The notes beneath the pieces were generated by a model. That model was not told the origin of the DNA and searched no databases. It worked only from the letters and a program-made list of their open reading frames with translations. Shown here piece by piece: positions 6,816 to 13,857 of a DNA stretch of 14,019 nucleotides (its first letter is position 1; each line of letters opens with the position of its first letter). Both the position numbers and the translations under genes were made by a program. The stretch covers positions 10,075 through 24,093 of the forward strand of contig DLXW01000205.1 in NCBI GenBank assembly GCA_003448685.1, written 5' to 3'. This DNA comes from Cyanothece sp. UBA12306. Its GTDB lineage: Bacteria > Cyanobacteriota > Cyanobacteriia > Cyanobacteriales > Microcystaceae.

Positions 6816-7460
6816 ATGATTATCAAGTTGATTCGACATGGAGAATCCCAAGCTAACGCTGATCCGAGTAGTCAACAGTCGGTTGCTGATCATTTAATTC
6901 CTTTAACTAAACGTGGAATTGAGCAATCACAAAAAGCTGGCGAAATTATCGGCAAATCTTATCTACAAAATTCTCTTATTTATACATCTCCATTCCTCAG
7001 AACAAAACAAACTCTCAAGGGTATTCTTGAAGGAGCAAAATTTAACTTAGAAGATGCTTATATCCGTGAAGATCCCAGACTACGAGAAGTAGAACATGGC
7101 TATTTTGATGTGTCAACTCAGCATCAAATGATCAAAAGTCATGGTCATTTTTATTATCGTTATCAAGGAGGAGAAAGTCCAGCAGATTGCTATGATCGGG
7201 TATCAGGATTTCTTGAGAGTTTTGTCAGAAGCGTTAAGAAAACTAGCTCACAACAATCTTTAATTGTTACTCATGGATTAGCATTAAGAGTCTTTGTTAT
7301 GAGATTTTTGCACCTAACTGTAGAACAATTCGATACCATAGCGAATCCTCATAATGCTGATATTGTAACAATAGCTTCCTTTAAAACCTTACATTTCCCT
7401 CAGTTTATATCGGGCCATTGGGGAGTTGAAGGATTACGTTATTTTTCTAATAAAGATTAA
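6816..7460 (+). CDS. Histidine phosphatase superfamily protein (phosphoglycerate mutase-like)
   Basis: I choose the ATG at 6816 (214 residues), which places the catalytic motif right after the first beta strand: MIIKLIRHGES, with R7 and nucleophile H8 in the RHG triad. The longer frame from a TTG at 6789 adds only nine residues with no family match. The other pocket residues are visible: R62 in SPFLRTKQT, E91 in RLREVEHG (acid/base) and H153 in VTHGLALR. GGESPADCYDRV near residues 118-129 matches the family's E-S/D-R segment. Such enzymes remove phosphate from small metabolites or proteins; the substrate here cannot be told. No ribosome binding site is evident. It is co-directional with the deiminase gene but 186 bp away with inverted repeats between, so separate expression is likely. 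Confidence 0.88.
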   Translation: MIIKLIRHGESQANADPSSQQSVADHLIPLTKRGIEQSQKAGEIIGKSYLQNSLIYTSPFLRTKQTLKGILEGAKFNLEDAYIREDPRLREVEHGYFDVSTQHQMIKSHGHFYYRYQGGESPADCYDRVSGFLESFVRSVKKTSSQQSLIVTHGLALRVFVMRFLHLTVEQFDTIANPHNADIVTIASFKTLHFPQFISGHWGVEGLRYFSNKD

Positions 7461-7516
7461 CTCCTACTTAAACAAATAATTATGGTTTAATACTTCTGAC
7501 AAAACAGAGAATATGA

Positions 7517-8389
7517 TCACTGATTTTTCATCCAAGTCAAACATTTGGCTAACTCTTTGTGCATAGTTTCTATATCAGCATGATAGCGTCTTCCATGGCC
7601 AGGTAATACCCATTCAAAATCATATTGAGTTAATTTTTCCATAGATTTAATTAACTCCGGCCAGGAATACCAACAGAAATTTTTAAATCCAATTAATTGT
7701 TCGAGATGACGTGACCAACACAGATGATCTCCTGTAAATAAAAACTTATTTTTGTAAAGTAAAACAGTGTGACCTTTAGTATGACCAGGAACGGGAATAA
7801 TTAAAGCATCATTAGTTAAATTAATGACATCGGTTCCGGTTAATTTAATTTCAATTTCTTTAAGTTTTTCCGAGATATCATCTTGATGAATAATGCGATC
7901 GCACTTAAAATGCTCATGATATTTTTGATGATCAGCCACATCATCTTTATGGGTTAAATATAGCCAACGAATTCCTCCCATCGCTTCAATTTGTTTAACC
8001 AAAGGAGGAGCAAATCTAGGAGAATCAACTAATACATTACCATCTCGATGTTGAATAAAATAACTGGCCGCAGCATAGGATGCTTCCGCATGATAACCGC
8101 AATGGGAAACATTATCTGCAATAGCAAGAGGAAAAGTTTGATGAACTGTCTTAATATATTGAGGTCTTTCAACAGTTCCAATAGAAGAAGTAGGACAAGA
8201 TAATAAAGCTTGTAGAGCTTTTTGATGCTCTATTTCCCCTATAGGTTGATGATAAACTGCGGACTGTCCATCCACTTGACAAAAGACTTCGGGAGCCATC
8301 CAGCGACAGGTATCACAATCAATACAGGTGCTATCTACATATAAATTTCCTGTAATATTTTGAGTTCGTCTTTTTGCTTCGATAGCCAT
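7517..8389 (-). CDS. Ferredoxin-like / metallo-beta-lactamase fold fusion protein
   Basis: The 290-residue protein has two parts. Residues 1-75 resemble a single-cluster ferredoxin: C22-x2-C25-x2-C28, then C65-P, suited to one [4Fe-4S] or [3Fe-4S] cluster. Residues about 85-275 form a metallo-beta-lactamase fold: a THKDDVADH motif at 146-154, VPGHTKGH with H203, FTGDH with D221, and LPGHGRRYH with H265. The first motif departs from the standard HxHxDH (D149 where the second His is expected, and two extra residues before D153-H154). Metal-site H203, D221 and H265 are present, so a dinuclear centre is plausible, perhaps iron, but the reaction is unknown. An AGGG ribosome binding site 7 bases ahead supports the start. 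It is divergent from the glutaredoxin gene, hinting at a redox role. Confidence 0.83.
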   Translation of the reverse strand: MAIEAKRRTQNITGNLYVDSTCIDCDTCRWMAPEVFCQVDGQSAVYHQPIGEIEHQKALQALLSCPTSSIGTVERPQYIKTVHQTFPLAIADNVSHCGYHAEASYAAASYFIQHRDGNVLVDSPRFAPPLVKQIEAMGGIRWLYLTHKDDVADHQKYHEHFKCDRIIHQDDISEKLKEIEIKLTGTDVINLTNDALIIPVPGHTKGHTVLLYKNKFLFTGDHLCWSRHLEQLIGFKNFCWYSWPELIKSMEKLTQYDFEWVLPGHGRRYHADIETMHKELAKCLTWMKNQ

Positions 8390-8418
8390 GATTTTTCCCT
8401 GATTTAGTGATCTAATCT

Positions 8419-8449
8419 ATTATAGTAAAGTCAAAACTAAAATTATCAA
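8419..8449 (-). promoter_or_regulatory. Candidate promoter of the ferredoxin/MBL gene
   Basis: A perfect TATAAT occurs on the minus strand at 8424-8419, about 30 bases before the ATG at 8389. The best -35 is TTGATA at 8449-8444 (five of six matches), with a long 19-base spacer. The -10 is convincing; the -35 is less so, and the promoter may rely on an activator. Confidence 0.42.
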
Positions 8450-8456
8450 ATAAATC

Positions 8457-8485
8457 TTGTAAAAAAAAGAGTAATTTGTTATTCT
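8457..8485 (+). promoter_or_regulatory. Candidate promoter of the glutaredoxin gene
   Basis: TTGTAA (8457-8462) and TATTCT (8480-8485) are separated by 17 bases, each matching four of six consensus positions. GATAAT at 8486-8491 is a stronger -10-like box but lacks a -35 at the right distance. A start near 8492 would give a leader of about 70 bases that begins with the inverted repeat at 8489-8517. Confidence 0.3.
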
Positions 8486-8488
8486 GAT

Positions 8489-8517
8489 AATAGCTTTCGT
8501 CAATTTAGTAAGCTATT
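8489..8517. repeat. 8-bp inverted repeat in the glutaredoxin leader
   Basis: AATAGCTT (8489-8496) and AAGCTATT (8510-8517) form a perfect 8-bp dyad with a 13-base loop in the divergent spacer between the MBL and glutaredoxin genes. It sits at the predicted transcription start of the glutaredoxin gene, so it could be an operator or a 5' hairpin. Confidence 0.5.
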
Positions 8518-8564
8518 GTCTCACCATTATTAAGAACAACCAGATTAGCTATTTATTATTAACT

Positions 8565-8876
8565 ATGTTAGAAGCTATTAACTCCCTATTAGGTCGTCAT
8601 CCTGAGAAAATTAAGGCTAACGTGGAAATTTACACTTGGCAAACCTGCCCTTTTTGTATTCGAGCTAAATTCCTTCTGTGGTGGAAAGGAGTTAGTTTTA
8701 CCGAATATAAAATCGATGGCAATGAGGAAGCAAGAAGAAAAATGGCCCAACGTGCTGATGGAAAACGAACAGTTCCCCAGATTTTTATCAATAATAAACA
8801 TATTGGGGGTTGTAATGAACTCCATCAAATCAATGATGCCCATCAATTAGATAGTATGTTAGCTCAACCAAGCTAG
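8565..8876 (+). CDS. grxC: Glutaredoxin (GrxC type, dithiol)
   Basis: This 103-residue protein has the dithiol active site C28-P-F-C31 in TWQTCPFC, the cis-proline motif TVPQIF at 69-74, and the glutathione-binding GGCNEL at 81-86, all in the expected order of the thioredoxin fold. It reduces protein disulfides and glutathione mixed disulfides in the cytoplasm using glutathione. The N-terminal extension of about 18 residues (GRHPEKIKANVEIYTW) is, as I recall it, typical of cyanobacterial GrxC, supporting the ATG at 8565, which has no clear ribosome binding site and is preceded by TATTAACT, a remnant-like match to the heptamer seen elsewhere in the window. It is divergent from the iron-sulfur/MBL gene and convergent with the EF-G-like gene. 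Confidence 0.95.
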   Translation: MLEAINSLLGRHPEKIKANVEIYTWQTCPFCIRAKFLLWWKGVSFTEYKIDGNEEARRKMAQRADGKRTVPQIFINNKHIGGCNELHQINDAHQLDSMLAQPS

Positions 8877-8895
8877 CTATTATCACAATCATGAT

Positions 8896-8916
8896 AAAAG
8901 GTGGGCAATGCCCACC
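8896..8916 (-). terminator. Strong GC hairpin between convergent genes
   Basis: GGTGGGC (8900-8906) pairs with GCCCACC (8910-8916) around an AAT loop. On the minus strand the stem is followed by TTTTAT, so it fits an intrinsic terminator for the EF-G-like gene ending at 8923. On the plus strand no T tract follows, but the stem lies only 24 bp after the glutaredoxin stop and may also protect or stop that message. Similar GGTGGGCAATGCCCACC hairpins are common between cyanobacterial genes, by recall. Confidence 0.72.
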
Positions 8917-8922
8917 CCAACT

Positions 8923-10959
8923 CTAACTGTGGCCATTACTTGTCATTTCTAAGACCCGCTCTTTGAGTTTCCCAGGAACTTCTTGTAGGTGGTCGTATTC
9001 CCAAGTAAAAGTCCCCACACCCATAGTTAGCGATCGCAATTCAATAATAAAATTGTGCATCTCTGCTTGGGGTAAATGAGCCTGAACCAAGTCCCATCCT
9101 TTCCAGTCAGAACGATTTTCATAACCGAGAATTTGTCCCCTTCGTCCACTAACTAACTGCAACACTTTTGAGGTACATTCAGTAGGAGCAGAAACGGCTA
9201 CAGAAAGGATCGGTTCTAAGAGAATAGGATGACATTTATTCATCCCTTCGGTCATGGCAATACGAGCAGCTTGTTTAAATGCCTGTTCTGAACTATCGAC
9301 TGAATGATAAGAGCCATCAGTAAGAGTTACATCTACATCCACTACGGGGAAACCTAAGGGTCCATGGGCCAAATATTCCCGTACCCCTGTTTCTACCCCA
9401 GGAATATATTGTTTAGGAACCACTCCGCCGACGATAGTTTCATGGAAGTGAAAGCCTTCTCCACGAGCTAAAGGTTTAATATCAAGATAAACATCCCCAA
9501 AAGCTCCATGGCCACCGGTTTGATGCTTATAACGTCCGTGTATTGTCGTACTGTGACGAATGGTTTCCTTATAGGGAATTTGGGGTAATTGGGTGGTCAT
9601 AGGAAGATTATACTTGCGCTGCAATCGATCTAAGGCTACCTGGAGATGAATTTCTCCCTGGCCCCAAAGAATAACTTCTTTCGTATCCCCATGTTGTTCC
9701 CAATAGAGGGAAGGATCTTCGATTAATAGTTTATTCAACGCCCCACTGAGTTTCACTTCATCTTTGCGGTTTTCGGGGGCGATCGCTAAAGCATAGACCG
9801 GTTCTAGGATATCAGCTCTGGGTAATTCTTTAGAAGGCTGTTCCTTGCTTGAGAGGGTGGTTCCTGTAACTATACCTTCTAACCTGCCAATAGCCACTAT
9901 ATCCCCCACAGAAGCTGAACCGATGGACTTCTGTTGTTGTCCAGTCAGACGATAAATACCACCAGCGCGTACCCCATTGAGGGCCATCCCATCGGTGAGT
10001 TCTCCTTGCCAAACCCGCACTAAAGAAAGTTGTCCTCCCTGAGGTGTAAAAGAGGTTTTCAGTACCTGGACCAGGGTTTCCCCATCAGCTTTGGTTTTCA
10101 GTCCGCGACGTTTAGCCGTCATGGTGGGGGCTGGAGTTTCTTTGATCACGGCATCAAGGAGAGGACGCACACCATAATCTTGTTCTGCAATGCCAAAAAA
10201 GACCGGAACAATCAAATCTGCACTTAAATCTTGCTTTAAATCTTTAAGAATTTCGTCTTGAGGCGGTTCAATATCTTCAATTAGTTCTTCTAGGAGATGA
10301 TCGTCAAAGTCTGCCAAAACTTCGAGCATTTCTTGCCGTGCTAGGTGTTCTTCTTCTTGGAGGTGTTCGGGTAAAGGAATAGGATCGGCTGGACTTCCAG
10401 AATGATAGTGATAAGCTTGTTCAGTGACAAGATCAATATAACCGATGAGATCTTGTTGTTGACGAATAGGATATTGTTGGGGGATGACGGGACGATTAGA
10501 TGCTTCTTTGAGAGCGTGGAGAACATCCATAAAACTGTTTTTCGCCCGATCCATTTTATTGATAAAAACTAGATGGGGAATTCCCCATTTGTCGAGGAAT
10601 TTGAACAACGGAGAGAGGGTGAGGAGGCGATCGATCTCCGGTTCACAGACAATAATAACGGCTCCTGCTCCCACTAAAGCATTATAGGTTTCTTGGGCAA
10701 ATTCAATGGAACCTGGACAATCAAGAAGGGTTAGTTCAAACTCTTGATGGGTGGTAGTGGTGACAGAAACTTCCACGCTCATTTTCCGCTCCCTAGCTTC
10801 TGGGGAACTATCGCTAATGGTGTTACCTTCTTTGATACTTCCTTTGCGAGTGGTAGCTCGAGTAACGTAGAGGATGCTCTCCAATAAGGTGGTTTTGCCT
10901 CCCGAGTAGGGACCGACAATGGCCACATTACGGACTTTTTCTAAGACTTTTTGGTTCAT
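8923..10959 (-). CDS. EF-G-like translational GTPase family protein
   Basis: The ATG at 10959 (678 residues) is chosen over the longer frame to 11001 because GGAGGT lies 5 bases ahead of it. Domain order follows EF-G: GTPase domain about 9-275 (P-loop GPYSGGKTT at 16-24, NKMD at 134-137), domain II about 293-373, III about 385-458, IV about 462-583 (YKETI, TGGHGAFGDVYLDI, GGVVPKQYIPGV, DGSYHSVDSSEQAF) and V about 584-670 (RRGQI, LRSLTMGVGTF). The length is only slightly short of EF-G. Oddities are in the G domain: G3 reads DCPGS (80-84) where EF-G has DTPGH, so the GTP-hydrolysing histidine is serine, and the switch I region lacks the RGITI motif (RKMSV at 58-62). It belongs to the EF-G-like side family found beside true fusA; the role may be ribosome binding or recycling, but it is unproven. 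Confidence 0.88.
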   Translation of the reverse strand: MNQKVLEKVRNVAIVGPYSGGKTTLLESILYVTRATTRKGSIKEGNTISDSSPEARERKMSVEVSVTTTTHQEFELTLLDCPGSIEFAQETYNALVGAGAVIIVCEPEIDRLLTLSPLFKFLDKWGIPHLVFINKMDRAKNSFMDVLHALKEASNRPVIPQQYPIRQQQDLIGYIDLVTEQAYHYHSGSPADPIPLPEHLQEEEHLARQEMLEVLADFDDHLLEELIEDIEPPQDEILKDLKQDLSADLIVPVFFGIAEQDYGVRPLLDAVIKETPAPTMTAKRRGLKTKADGETLVQVLKTSFTPQGGQLSLVRVWQGELTDGMALNGVRAGGIYRLTGQQQKSIGSASVGDIVAIGRLEGIVTGTTLSSKEQPSKELPRADILEPVYALAIAPENRKDEVKLSGALNKLLIEDPSLYWEQHGDTKEVILWGQGEIHLQVALDRLQRKYNLPMTTQLPQIPYKETIRHSTTIHGRYKHQTGGHGAFGDVYLDIKPLARGEGFHFHETIVGGVVPKQYIPGVETGVREYLAHGPLGFPVVDVDVTLTDGSYHSVDSSEQAFKQAARIAMTEGMNKCHPILLEPILSVAVSAPTECTSKVLQLVSGRRGQILGYENRSDWKGWDLVQAHLPQAEMHNFIIELRSLTMGVGTFTWEYDHLQEVPGKLKERVLEMTSNGHS

Positions 10960-10964
10960 AAAGT

Positions 10965-10970
10965 ACCTCC
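10965..10970 (-). promoter_or_regulatory. Shine-Dalgarno site that fixes the EF-G-like start
   Basis: The minus strand reads GGAGGT, then ACTTT, then ATG at 10959. This near-perfect site at 5-base spacing is the main reason to prefer 10959 over the upstream ATG at 11001. Confidence 0.85.
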
Positions 10971-11249
10971 AAGCGCAGATTTCTTGACGCTCGATCAGCA
11001 TTCATTGGTTTTTCGGCTGTTTGTTTAACTCTTGAGGCTAATCATGGGTCAAAATGTTGGTTGCGCTAAACTATTTTTAATTGGTTTATGTTGTGAGGAT
11101 AACCTATATTTAGTATGGGGTAATAACTTTTGCAATGTCTTGTAAACCAAGGAAGAGATTAAGTTAAGTAAGACTAAGAAAAGTGAATTAATGTAAATAT
11201 TAGGTATGATCTCTTACTCTTTAATCATAACAAAAGTGATCTTAAATCT

Positions 11250-11261
11250 GGTTATATAACC
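11250..11261. promoter_or_regulatory. 12-bp perfect palindrome, possible operator
   Basis: GGTTATATAACC reads the same on both strands. It lies near the middle of the long divergent spacer. Perfect dyads of this length often bind dimeric regulators, but no regulator gene is adjacent and the AT core raises the chance of coincidence. Confidence 0.3.
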
Positions 11262-11417
11262 CTAACATTTCTAAGAGGGAAGGGCAATATGAAGACAATT
11301 AATAATTATCGAAATTATTGGGTCTAAAACCTGGCTTTTTAAAAAAGTTAGAATGACCTGTGATGGTTTTATCAAGAAATTTACTGCTGTCTAGAAATAC
11401 TAATAATCTGATTATTT

Positions 11418-11447
11418 TTGACCTGAATACTAGATTAATGCTATCTT
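11418..11447 (+). promoter_or_regulatory. Candidate promoter of the ABC transporter gene
   Basis: TTGACC (11418-11423, five of six matches) is followed after 18 bases by TATCTT (11442-11447, four of six). Transcription would start near 11454, giving a short leader of about 23 bases before the ATG at 11477. Confidence 0.35.
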
Positions 11448-11476
11448 AAAATAATAACCCTTAAACTTCTTAAAAA

Positions 11477-13459
11477 ATGGCTCTATCTTCTCGATTTAGG
11501 TTTGATAAAAAGCTTTGGTTTCGGTTTGTCAAAACAGTACAACCTTACTTTTTTCCAGTTGCTCCTAAACAAACACGAATTTTTTTGGGATTAATTTTAG
11601 TTTTATTGCTTGCTGTCATAGCTTTAACCTTCTTTTTAGTAGTTGGATTAACTTTATTAGGGAAAACAATTTTTCCTGATTTTTTTAGCACAGTCGCTCA
11701 ACAATTAATCGACAATATCAATAGCTTATTAGATTCTAATTATCCTTATATTGCTGGTGCTACATTATTAGTAAGTTGCTTGATTTTTGCTTCACAAAAA
11801 CAAAAAATAGCAACCAAATGGTTACAATGGTCGCTCCTAGGTTTACTGCTATTTTTACTTTTTGCAGTTAACGGGATGAATGTTACCCTCAGTTATGCTT
11901 TTAGGCTGATAGATACTGCATTAAACCAAAGAGATCAGGCTATTTTTTGGCAAAATATTACTATTTATGGTCTAGTTTTAGTCATAGCAGTTCCTGTGAT
12001 TATTATTTATCGTTATTCTCGTCAAAAATTAGGCTTGTTATGGAGAGAATGGCTAACTAAAAATTTTCTTGATCGTTATTTTAAGCAACGAGTTTACTAT
12101 CAACTAGATTCTAATTCAGTTAACCCAGAAGTAGATAATCCTGATCAAAGGATTACCCAAGATGTTAAAGCTTTTACCACGGTTACCTTAGATTTTCTTT
12201 TAGATATTTTAGACTCAATTTTAACTCTGATTTCTTTTACTGCAGTTCTCTATAGTATTTCTAAAGAATTAACCTGGGGATTATTAGCCTATGCGATTTT
12301 TGGCACGGTTATTGCTATTACCATAGGAACCAGATTAATCAAGATAAACTATAATCAACTACGCTTAGAAGCAAACTTCCGTTATGGAATGGTTCGAGTT
12401 AGAGATAATGCAGAATCTATTGCTTTTTATCAGGGAGAAGCATTAGAAAAACAACAAGTTATTGAACGATTGATGTCAGCGGTTGACAACTTTGACTTGT
12501 TGATTATTTGGCAATCATTAATCGCCCTATTTCAATACGGATATAATTTTGTAACCCGTTTGATTCCTTATATTATTATGGCCCCTTTATACTTTCAAAG
12601 AAAAGCAGAATTTGGGGAAATTACACAAGCGACAATTGCCTTTAGTCAAGTTCTTATGGCACTTTCTTTAATTACTAATCAAATTCAAAATATTACAGAA
12701 TTTGCCGCTAGTATCAACCGTTTAGGAGAATTTGAGGAATCCTTGAATGATCCTTCTAGTATCAAAAAAATTGAAGAAGATAATCAAATTAAAGTAACTT
12801 ATATTGATTATCAACAAAGTGCTGAAATCAGCTTACAAGAATTAACCCTAAAAACTCCTAATTTTGCCAGAACTTTAATCGAAAATTTATCAGTTTCTGT
12901 TGAGTCTGAACATAACTTATTAGTCATGGGAGCTAGTGGTTCAGGAAAAAGTTCTCTGCTAAGAGCGATCGCCCAATTATGGAATTCAGGAACAGGAATT
13001 ATTGCCCATCCTCCTCTAGAAGAAATGTTATTTTTGCCCCAACGTCCCTATATGATTGTGGGAAGTTTAAGACAACAATTACTATATCCTAACCTAGACA
13101 ATAAAGTAGACGACCATCAATTAGAAGCTATTCTAGAAATTGTTAACTTACCCAATTTAATCAGTCGTTTTGAAAAAGGACTTGATACCGAAGAAAATTG
13201 GGAAAATATTCTTTCATTAGGAGAACAACAACGGGTTGCTTTTGCCAGAATTTTAGTAACTCAACCGAGCTATGCCATTTTAGATGAAGCAACTAGCGCC
13301 CTTGATGTTGCCAATGAACAAATTCTCTATCAAAAATTATCCCATCAAGGAACCACTTATATTAGTGTGGGACATCGACCAACCCTCAGACAATATCATC
13401 AGCAAGTGTTAGAAATCTTTGAAGGAGGAACTTGGGAACTAAAAGAGATTAATAATTGA
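11477..13459 (+). CDS. ABC transporter, fused membrane and ATPase domains (SbmA/BacA- and ABCD-like)
   Basis: The 660-residue half-transporter has an N-terminal membrane domain (to about 420) and a C-terminal ATPase. The membrane part matches ABC_membrane_2: an NGMNVTLSYAFRLIDTALNQRD segment at 132-153, LGLLWREWLTKNFLDRYF at 185-202, DNPDQRITQDV at 220-230, and the EAA-like FAASINRLGEF at 409-419. Helices are near 34-62, 90-105, 118-133, 161-178, 242-260, 268-286 and 355-372; the first two, before the region that aligns with SbmA, are an N-terminal addition. The ATPase has Walker A GASGSGKSS (485-493), Q-loop Q522, signature LSLGE (579-583, LSGGQ variant), Walker B YAILDEATSALD (599-610) and H-loop H633. 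It should work as a homodimer in a membrane. Relatives move peptides, cobalamin or acyl-CoA; the substrate here is unknown. No ribosome binding site is visible. Confidence 0.9.
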   Translation: MALSSRFRFDKKLWFRFVKTVQPYFFPVAPKQTRIFLGLILVLLLAVIALTFFLVVGLTLLGKTIFPDFFSTVAQQLIDNINSLLDSNYPYIAGATLLVSCLIFASQKQKIATKWLQWSLLGLLLFLLFAVNGMNVTLSYAFRLIDTALNQRDQAIFWQNITIYGLVLVIAVPVIIIYRYSRQKLGLLWREWLTKNFLDRYFKQRVYYQLDSNSVNPEVDNPDQRITQDVKAFTTVTLDFLLDILDSILTLISFTAVLYSISKELTWGLLAYAIFGTVIAITIGTRLIKINYNQLRLEANFRYGMVRVRDNAESIAFYQGEALEKQQVIERLMSAVDNFDLLIIWQSLIALFQYGYNFVTRLIPYIIMAPLYFQRKAEFGEITQATIAFSQVLMALSLITNQIQNITEFAASINRLGEFEESLNDPSSIKKIEEDNQIKVTYIDYQQSAEISLQELTLKTPNFARTLIENLSVSVESEHNLLVMGASGSGKSSLLRAIAQLWNSGTGIIAHPPLEEMLFLPQRPYMIVGSLRQQLLYPNLDNKVDDHQLEAILEIVNLPNLISRFEKGLDTEENWENILSLGEQQRVAFARILVTQPSYAILDEATSALDVANEQILYQKLSHQGTTYISVGHRPTLRQYHQQVLEIFEGGTWELKEINN

Positions 13460-13484
13460 ACAAAATAATGGGGATAGATATGTT
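13456..13484 (+). promoter_or_regulatory. Weak candidate promoter of the small downstream gene
   Basis: TTGAAC (13456-13461, overlapping the ABC stop) and TATGTT (13479-13484) are 17 bases apart, each matching four of six positions. It would give a leader of about 55 bases containing the hairpin at 13496-13515. Read-through from the ABC gene is an alternative. Confidence 0.25.
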
Positions 13485-13495
13485 ACTCTTGTAAA

Positions 13496-13515
13496 TGAAA
13501 TCTTTGAAGATTTCA
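13496..13515 (+). repeat. 9-bp inverted repeat before the small conserved gene
   Basis: TGAAATCTT (13496-13504) and AAGATTTCA (13507-13515) form a near-continuous dyad; as RNA it would be an 8-bp stem with a TTGA loop. A T run (TTTTT, 13529-13533) follows only 13 bases later, too far for a standard terminator, so it may be a leader hairpin or a weak terminator of the ABC gene. Confidence 0.5.
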
Positions 13516-13533
13516 CAGACTGCTTAACTTTTT

Positions 13534-13540
13534 AAGGAGA
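13534..13540 (+). promoter_or_regulatory. Strong Shine-Dalgarno site
   Basis: AAGGAGA lies 5 bases before the ATG at 13546. It is the only near-consensus ribosome binding site on the plus strand of this window with ideal spacing, which suggests efficient translation of the small protein. Confidence 0.8.
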
Positions 13541-13545
13541 GACTT

Positions 13546-13857
13546 ATGCTACACCGCAAGATTTATCAACTCTGTACAGAGGGTCGTGAAATCTGTGTTT
13601 TCTTGCGGGATCAACAGCGCTGGATCGAAGAGGCAACCATCGTTTCTCTAGAGGGAGACTTAGTAACTATTCGTTATGAAACCGAAGAAGATGACGAAGT
13701 TAGCTCCTGGGAAGAAATGGTGCGACTAGAAAGCATCGGTGCTGTTAGTCATAAACTAGCTTCTGTTTCGAGATACAATGCTGAGATCTCAATTTCTGAT
13801 GATTGTCCTGATGCTGAACAAATTCATCCCAATTCTCCTGACTCTAATCAAGAATAA
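13546..13857 (+). CDS. Small conserved cyanobacterial protein (probably DUF6679)
   Basis: The 103-residue protein begins MLHRKIYQLC and continues with VFLRDQQRWIEEA, LVTIRYETEEDDEVSSWEEMVRLESIGAV and a variable acidic C-terminus. I recognise this as a small soluble protein conserved across cyanobacteria, which I believe is the DUF6679 family; the name is from memory. The core (about 12-70) alternates charged and hydrophobic residues like a small beta barrel (inference), and the protein is strongly acidic. It has no signal peptide, membrane helix or cysteine motif that would hint at chemistry. A near-ideal ribosome binding site and an upstream hairpin suggest its own regulated expression. It lies 86 bp after the ABC gene on the same strand. 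Function is unknown. Confidence 0.85.
   Translation: MLHRKIYQLCTEGREICVFLRDQQRWIEEATIVSLEGDLVTIRYETEEDDEVSSWEEMVRLESIGAVSHKLASVSRYNAEISISDDCPDAEQIHPNSPDSNQE

Larger units (their letters stand above)
10960..11476. other. Long divergent intergenic region, EF-G-like gene / ABC transporter gene
   Basis: These 517 bases are AT-rich and hold no gene I can support. Visible elements are the GGAGGT ribosome binding site of the EF-G-like gene, a TTGACC box on the minus strand without a good -10, a 12-bp perfect palindrome at 11250-11261, a 12-codon frame at 11289-11327 with a good ribosome binding site, and a candidate promoter at 11418-11447 for the ABC gene. The length exceeds any other gap in the window, so regulatory or small-RNA content is possible. 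Confidence 0.5.

Noticed and set aside
6663..6893. Minus-strand 76-codon frame over the deiminase/phosphatase spacer
   Set aside because: It overlaps the inverted repeats and the start of the phosphatase gene, has a low-complexity translation and no ribosome binding site.
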